Both the position numbers and the translations under genes were made by a program. Below are positions 53,601 to 62,600 of a DNA stretch of 64,000 nt, in pieces (the first letter of the stretch is position 1; each line of letters starts with the position of its first letter). The notes beneath the pieces were generated by a model that did not search any database, was not told where the DNA came from, and saw only the letters and a program-made list of their open reading frames with translations. The stretch is from Tenrec ecaudatus (lineage: Eukaryota; Chordata; Mammalia; Afrosoricida; Tenrecidae). Location of the stretch: contig NC_134536.1 of assembly GCF_050624435.1 (NCBI RefSeq), positions 9,490,758 to 9,554,757 on the forward strand, in the 5' to 3' direction.

Positions 53601-56600
53601 CCCCCCAAAGGGGTCTTGATGCACAGGTTGAGAACCGCTGCTCTAAAGCAAAGGTGAGAAGATACAGGGGCACGGAAACAAGAACAGCCAGAATGCAGTT
53701 CGATAAACACCAAACCACACCAAACTCACTGCCGTCAGGCCCATTCTGACCCATAACAACCTTCTGGCACAGAGTAGAACTGCCCCAGTGGATTTCTAAG
53801 GCTGCACATCTTTATAGGGGCATAAAGCCTCATCTTTCTCCCATGGAGCAGCTGGTGAGTTCCACCTGCTTGTGGTTAGCAGCCTAACGTGTAACCTATG
53901 TGGCCAGAGCTCCAGAATGTTGACACATTATGAAAAATTCAATGTCACTGAGTAATTTCTATGGAAATGTTCCAGTGGGACCTAATTTCCTGTGTACACT
54001 TTCATTGAGAAAGCAGTAAGATAACATCTACATAATAATGCGAAGCAACCTGGTAGCCCCACTCTGGCTCCCTGGCTTACCCTACCTTCATGCCATCCAC
54101 ATCCAGGACACTGAGAGCCGAGTGACTGTCTGCGAAAGTCACCAGCATCTGCCCTTGGTTGATCCTGGAATAGAGACGACATGCCAAGTCAGCCAGAGGA
54201 TGTGGGTCCTCATGAGTCTTCCACATTGGCCCCGCCAGCCAGCGGCGCATACCTGACGAGAACTATGGTCCCATAGTTCCCCAGGGTCTGCATGAGCTCT
54301 GCACGCAGGTCCTCGGGGAACTCGGTTCTCTCCTCCAACGTGGGTGACTGAAGATTCACCACGACAGTGGCGTCCAGGGGACCCTGGAATGAGGAGACCT
54401 CCTGGAACACTCTCTCCCGGGCGTCCACGTCAACCTCTTGTACTTCTACCTCCACAATGGCCAGCACAGGTCTGTGGGACACAGGAGAAACAGAAATCGC
54501 TACCCTGAGACAAGATGTTGACATTCAGAGGACACCCAACCTGCACCCTCTGATGGGCAAGTGCTGGGTACCTAGAATCTGCTGTCACAGTGAACGTGGA
54601 CCATCCAGGCCTGCTGCCTTGAGTTAGGGCACACCAGGACCCCCAACATAAGGTGGTGGCCATGCTAAGGTCTGGGCTAAAATTCTCTATTGAACACTGA
54701 GAAGTCGCTTCATGAACAACGTGATTTTGCCTGCTTAAAGGTTCTACTTGCTGCTTAGGAAGCCAGGTCTAAAACAATTCTCAGAACAGATGTGTAACTC
54801 AAGATAAACTTTAGAATGACACCCGCCCCCCACTGTCATTCCTGGAATTTTGTGTGTTGAGGTCAGATGTACCTGATTTAAAGATTACCTTGTAACTTAA
54901 TTTTTTAGAAACATATGTAATCTCCTACCAATCAGATGTATCCTTCTCCAATTTTATAACCATTAACTAAATGTCCACCAATTGCTGACTTTCTGCCGAA
55001 GTTCCTTGACCCTCTTACTAAAATCTCTAGACTGTCTCCTAGGACCTCTTAGTTCAGAATCATCTGGACCTTGAGATTCCCAACTTGCAAGTCACCTTGC
55101 CCCTCAATTAAAGCTCCCACTTTGTAATGTCAATAAGACGGCCATTTTTTCTATCCAATAGTTTGCATCTTGAGCTAATCTCGGTATGAACTGAGATTGT
55201 CCCCAAGAATGATTTAGGTGAGTAAGGAAAAAAAGAGTGCAGTGCTCTGAAGAGTTAACCAGAGAATCTGAGTAAAAGCTCTCATCAAATATTTTTTCCC
55301 ATTTTTTTTGCTGTAAAAATATACATAACTCAATGCTTGCCAGTTCATTGTTTTTTCACATGTATAACTTATTGGCATCAGTTTCATCAATCCCTATAAT
55401 CATTGCCAAATTTTCCATTACTGAACAGAAACTCTACTTCATAAGTAGGTCCCCCACCTCCCACTTCCTGCTGTCCCTGGTAACCACTGCTGTACTGGGT
55501 CAGCAGAGAGGTTTCAGTAGCAATCCCAAGATTGCCAAGCTTGTGGCGAGATACCCCTCAAAATCACCTCTTTTCACCTAGAAGTCTCACAGCTAGGACG
55601 TGATTTAGGGAGATGACAAGAGAGTCAAGATGAGACTTTTACAGGTCACTTGTTACAGCTCTGCTGAGCAGAGTAGAAAAAGGAAACAACCTATCTGTCC
55701 CATTTATATAAATGTTCCATTACATTCATGTAATAAAAACCAAAAACCAAGCCCACGGGCACTACATTGATCCCTACTTAGCAAACCTCTAGGAGAGAAT
55801 AGACCTGCCCCCTTTCCTCATCCCACCACCTAGGATTTAGGGAGACAATAGTCTAGAAGCATTAGTGGTGATTTTGCACAACTCTGCAAGTAGAGTGAAA
55901 ACCCATTTAATTGCACCTTGTAAATCAGTGGATTGTATGGTATGTGAATTACATCTCAACAAAGTTAAAAATACAAAACCCTAAACTGTAACAACAAAAT
56001 ATTAGAAAAAAACCACTCAGCAGTGAATGGGTGAACATTTCTGGATGCAGGTAGTAGAATAAATTAAAAACAAAGCCTCTCACTGACTCATAGCAGCCCT
56101 TTAGGGCAGATTCAAACTGCTCCTGTAAGTTTCTAAGGCTGGATATCTTTATGAGAGCGGAGAGCCTCACCACAGAGCAGCTGGTGGGTTCAAATTGCTG
56201 GCCTTGCAGTTAGCAGCCAAACTTGTAATCCACCAGAACTCATATAGTAGATTATTGTACCCAAACATCTCAAAATCCACAGCCAGTTCAATAGTCACTC
56301 ATAGTGACCTGATGGGACAGCAGAAATGCCCCCATAGGACTACGAAAGGTGTACCTTTACAGAGCAGACTGCCCCTCATCCCATGGAACTGCTAGTGGGT
56401 TCACACTATTGAACTTTTGGTTAGCTGTCAAGTGCTTTAGCCACTGAGCCACCAGAACTTCTGGAATATGAGGGGTTACCCAAGACAAACCAGATTGCCT
56501 CCCAAAGCTATGTATTTAAAATTTTTACAAAACAACCTTATCACCTTCAAAGTACTCTCCATTACACTGAATAACATTTGTCAAATCTGTGATTCTATCT

Positions 56601-59600
56601 TGGAAATATTTTTCAAACTGATCTGTTTAGATGACTAACAGTATCTCCCTTGTTTTCTTCCTCACCTCTTCTACTTAAGTCAAATTGCTGTCCTGCTGTT
56701 CTTTCATGTCCCTCTCCATTTGCAGAAACAAAAAGAAGTCACATGGAGTGAAGTCAGGAGACTAAGGTGTGTGGGACAAGAGAGGCATGAACGGGTCAAG
56801 AACGGGTGCACTGCGATGGCTGAGTCAGCAGGTGCATTGTCCTGGTAGTTGTCTGCCACAAATCAGGCCTTTTTTTGTTGAACACTGTTATGCAATCTTT
56901 TCAGAACCTCTAAATAGGAAGCTTAATTAACAGTTTGACCTGGTGGAACAAACTCTAAATGCACTATCCCCCACCCCTCACATAAAACAACAACAAATGA
57001 GCATCATCTTGATCTTTCATTTCAATTGATCTTTGATTTTTCACTTGAACTTTTTTTGGGCAAGGTGACGATAGCATCTTCCGTTGACTTGATTGATGTT
57101 TGCTTTTAGGGTCCTAAGAATAGCACCATGTCTCATTACCAGTAATGACCTTGGAAGAAAAGCCTGTGTTAACTTGGAGCTGTTCTTTCAAAGCACGGCA
57201 TGTTTCCACTCAACTTTCTTTTCCCTGGTCAGTCAGAACCTAAGGTACAAATTTTACAGCGACCCTTATCATTCCCAAATCTTCCGTTAGAATTCACTGA
57301 ACCGAGCTCCAAGGTAGTCCAGATAACTCCCCCATCTCTTCAACGGCCCATCATTGGTCTTTGAGCACAAGTGCACAGATTTTGTTGACATCTTCATCCA
57401 CCAATCAACATTTTACCTCTTTTGAAATGAGAAATTCCCTCTTACACTTGAGCTTTTCCCATAGTGCGGTCCTTGTTTTACATCACAACAGTTTGTGTGG
57501 CATTTTTCCCAAGGAGGAAACAAAATTTTCCACACACTGTTTTCTTAAAGCAGCCATTACAAAAAAATAAGGTTTGAGCAAAACTGCTTTTATGAAAAAA
57601 TTCACTGTCACCAGAGAGAACTTTCCCAGGTGATGCCACTGGGTACATTGACACAGAGCGAGTTGCTTGATGCTCTCCTAGCAAGGAAAAGTGCGTACTA
57701 AGAAAGCTATGCTGGGTGGAGTTTTCTTCCAGTTTTTTGGGTACTCCCTCGTACTATATGGTAATTACAAATTAATGAACCACATTGATAATATTGACAG
57801 AACTGTGCTTCGAAAATACTGTCATGAAAAGCAAGTTGCACAATGACATCGTTGATGACAATTTGAAAAACCCAAAACATGACATTTTCACCCAAGATGC
57901 CCTGAATGATCAGAACAATGGCAAACGATCCTGGGGCTGGGGGCGTTTCCACAGGGTGGCCACGACCCAGGTCTTGATTGTCTTGTACATGCACTACCCT
58001 TTAGGGATTGACTTGCCAGTGGCCAGTGGGAAGAGGAGCCCCTCCGTTCTTGAGGCCAGCCCACGTACCTGTGATCAGACGCCTGCAATTCCGCCCGGCC
58101 GTAGTACAGGAGGACCCCAGGGGACCAGGTGTGTTTGACTCTGGTGCCGACACTGAGATCATTGTCCAGAAGGTTCAGCTCTCCTGCTGCTCATGGGGGA
58201 GAGAGCAAGTCAGAGAGTGACGCACACACAATTGCATCGATGCACAGGCTACTCTGGGGTGCTGCTCCACAGGAGGCCATACTCTCGGGCTGGACGCCAG
58301 GCTGGGGGCTGCTTTGGGGACTGAGGTCTACAATGCCCAGGGCCCTGGCCTGCGTGCAAACATCAGGGCTGGGAGCTAGAACTGCCACGTGTTCTGCCTC
58401 AGCCCACAGGGAGCACAGACAGCAGCTCTCACCAAGAGCCCAAGGTTAGTTAGCACTTTCCTGCTGGCAGCCCCCCAGTCTGGCTGAAGATGTACTTCCT
58501 CCACCTGCAGTGTGACTGCCCTGCTTAGATACGTTGGCAGACACTCTCCAGCCAAGTTTCACTGTTTACTGTCCTGCCAGCAAGTCTGTCCATAGCAACC
58601 TAGTCTTTGCCCATCTTTCTTCCCCAGAGTGGCTGGTTAAGGATTTACATCATCCAGGGGCTCCTTTTGGTGTCTGGCTCCCATGCCATTTGAAATCTGG
58701 GTTTTTAAGTAGATAAAAACACGGGTTTGGTAGGACTAAATCAAAGCAAACCCCAAACCACTTTCACAGAGTTCATTCCAACTCACAGGAACTCTGTACT
58801 GGGTTTCTGAGACTCATGTCTTTACGGGAGCAGGCAGCCTCCTCCATCTCCCGTGGACCAGCTGGTGGGTTTAGACTGCTGATCTCGCGGCTAGAATCCA
58901 CCAGGGCTGCTTTTGGCAGGACTGGGGTGGGGTGTGGGGAGGGGAATGGGCTCAGATGATCAGTACTGTTGTCCTCTTTCTCAACCAGAAAAAATGGGAG
59001 GGGGGTGGGACACCCAGGGATGTGGGTGGGGCCATTGGCATGTCACAAGCTCACAAGAAAGACCAAAAGGGGCGCCCCTAAGGCTCAGGGGTCAGCCTCT
59101 GGCATCACGTAGGCCTGCCATCTTTGTGTGATCACAAGTGTCCTCTGAACACCCACCCCGTCCCAGCATCTCTGCCACCCACCCACCCTGCACCTGTCTT
59201 ATCAAAGGAGTGCTTCCTCCGCCACCACAGCACCCGGTCCGTCCAGGCTGGCGTCCGGCACTTGTCGCTTGTGTCGTAAGCAGCTGAGCCAACGTCATAC
59301 TTGTAGGTGGGGCCAAAGTTAATGGATCCTTCATGAAAGTCTTTAAAAATCTGCATAGAGAGCACAAAGCCTCAGATCAGCTCAGTGCCCCTAGATGCTG
59401 GGTGTTCAAAGCAAACACACACACATGTCTCTTCCAGGATGGACATGAATTTTGGTGGGGGATAATGGGTGGAATGTCATGGAAGAACTATGCCTTCCTC
59501 AGCCTGCCCCATGAACCCTCTTGGCTAGGAAAGGATGCTCAGTATTATGTCACTGCTCCCCATTGTGTGACCCTGTGCTGTACATCTCCACCTCTCTGAT

Positions 59601-62600
59601 GCAAATGAGGCAAGACCAGCTTATGAACAACCTTCAAAATGCTGACACAGCCTTGCTTGCTGAAAGTGAGGACTTGAAGCACTTGCTGATGAAGATCAAG
59701 GATTGCAGCCTTCATTATAGATTATGACTCAATGTAAAGAAAATCAAAATCCTCACACCTGGACCAATAGGTCACAGCATGATAGACGGAGAAAAGATTC
59801 AAGTTGTCAAGGATTTTGTCTTGTGTGGATCCACAATCAATGATCACGGAAGCAGCAGTCAAGGTCAAAGGAAGCATTGAATTTGGTAAGTCTGTACAAC
59901 ACCTTTTTAGAGTGTTGGAAACCAGCGAGGTCACACTGAGTACTAAGGTGTGCTTGAACCAAGCCATCTTCAGTTGCCTCATATGCATGTGAAAGTTGGC
60001 ACTGAATAAGGAACATTGGAGAAGAACTGATGCATTTGAACAATGGTGCCTGAGAAGAATACTGGAGCTATCACAGACTGTCTAAAGAACAAACCAGTCT
60101 CTTCGAAGAAGTGTGTCCAAAGTGATTTTTAGGGACTAGGTTGGTGAGACTTTGCCTCCCATTCTTTGGACATGTTGTCAGAAGAGACCAGTCCCTGGAG
60201 AAGGACATCATGCTTGGTCAAGTAGAAGGCCCTCAACAAGATGGACTGACACCGTGGCTGCAATGAAGGGCTCAAACAGGAACGACTGTGAGGATGGCGC
60301 AGGACCGGGCAGTGTGTCCGTCTGCTGTTCACAGGGTTTCTGAGGACTGGAACCAACTCAATGGTACCTAACAACATTATTTCAGACAGGAGCCCCTGCT
60401 GTGTGTGCGCGCGCGCACGCGTGTGTGTGTGTGTTTAAAAGCACAACTGACCTTTCCACTTGATTTCTGAAGCTGTAACTGGTCAAATTCCAGAAGCTTC
60501 CCCCAGTCTTGGCGTTTGACAAAATAGAAGACTTCTTCGTAGGTGAGATCAATGCGGTAGTTGAAATCACCACACCAAAACACGTAGTCGTGAGAAAACA
60601 CGCTTCTTCCCTGGGTGACACAGAAAACCAGAACCAAGGAGGCACGGTTGACAAGAGGACGGGAGGGGAGAGGAAAAGCAGGCAGCTGGGCGGAGAACAC
60701 GCAAAACCACAGTCACCTCAAAGCGGAACTTCCAAGAAAACCCCAAACCCACTGCTAGGAAGCCAATGCTGACTCATGGCGAACCTGTACAAGCAGGTAG
60801 AAGTGCCCCTGTGGGTTCCCCAGAGGGCAGCTGTTTGCAGGAGTAGAAAGTCTCAGGAAGCAAACAAAGGCTTTCCTCCTTGAGGGCACCGCTGCCCCAG
60901 GAACCCCATAAACCTCCCAGGAAGCTTGGTGGAGCTTGCATTGGAAGTTCCAGCAGCGGTTCTGTTAGCGGTCTGAAGCCAGCTCCAGTTCTTATCAGGA
61001 AAAACATCATCTACCCTGGTCGCCACCAGCCTCACACAACACCAGACGTGTGGCCAGGGTAGCCAAGAAGGCCAGTTTTCTGTTCGATTGCACTTTATTT
61101 AACTTCAATTTAAATAGATACTTATGGCTAAAAAACAAACAAAACCCACTGCCATTGAGTCAATTCTGACTCCAATACAGGGTTTTTTAAGGCCCTAAAT
61201 ATTGACAGGGGCAGACAGCCTCAGCGTTCACCCCCGGGGAGACAGGTGGGTGGGTTTGAACCTCTGCCTTTGCAGTTCACAGCCCATATCGAGCCCACAG
61301 GGTCATCAGGGCTTCTTTCTTAGGGCTCATGGCCATAGAGTAACAGCGTCTTATTTTGGATGTGTCTCAAATTGAGACGAGCTGGATGGCCACCCCACCC
61401 CCTACCCCCACCCTTTATTTCTCCTAACAGTGTATGCCAAGAATTTTATTCAGGAACATTTCCACAAAATCACACTGAACATACAACAAAACAAAACATG
61501 GATAATGGTCAACATAGTCTGAAAAAATGAGACACTGAAAAGGTCCCCAATGAGCTATTATTGGTGTCACCTTTGTAACCTGAGACAGAATAACTGGACC
61601 TTTTGTTTTGAACTAGGAGCCCTGAGGAGACGGAGGCTGGAGGCAGGCCTGTCCTCACAGCAAGAGCCCTGGGAGGGACAGGTGAGTGGAAAGCCAGTCT
61701 GTGCTCAGAAAAAAAACCCAGGCCTGTGCCAGCCCCCCTACCCCCACGGGGGGGGGGGGGCGGAGGGGAGGGTGTCATCTCTGCACAACAAGGGGAACAT
61801 TAAAATCCTCATTATAAGGAATGCCTGCAGGCTTTAGGGTGAATGAGCCCCCTGGGTGGGGCAGCTACTAACAGGAAGGATGTCTGCTGGGTTCCACAGA
61901 ATAGAGGTCTGGCAATTCCTCCCCACACTGAAAACCCCATGGAGCCACAACGTTGTCAGGGTGAAGAGCCTTTGGTCCACCACTAGAGGGCAGCCTTAAG
62001 TGTGTTAGCAGTAAGATCAGGCAGGGCTCAAACTCAGATCTCACTGCCATGAAGTTAGGGCAGGCTCATAGTGACTCCCGGTGGGTGAGTTTCTGAGACT
62101 GTCACTGTTGATGGCAGTAGAAAGCCCCTTCTTTCTCCTGCGGAGCTGATGGTGGTTTCGAACTGCCGACTAGGTGGATTGCACCCCAAAGCGTAACCAC
62201 TACACTGCAGGGACTGCTTATCCAGGGTTCAGTGGCTAGGGATTCCCTGATGTCTCAAACGGGGTTCTTAGCTGAGCCACACGGAACGGAAGGCAAATGT
62301 GAAGAATGGAAACGGAGCTTGTACTCCAGGTGGACTTACATGTTCTTGGCCAACTCGGCCAGAGTGGGCCCACATTAGTCCCTTTCCCCCACCCCCACCC
62401 CCAGCACTGTAGTCAGTTGGGGGAAAAAATTGCAAAATGCACCTGAGAAACCTCAGAGCACAAAAAGAGCTCCCAGGCGCGTACTGAGATAAGAAGGGGC
62501 AGAGGGCAGCCCAGGGCCGGACTGGCCCAGTGCATCCTGGTCCTCTCTCTGGCGGGCAGGCCACAGCCACAGCCTTCCCCGATGTCCGGCTTCTCCCGGT

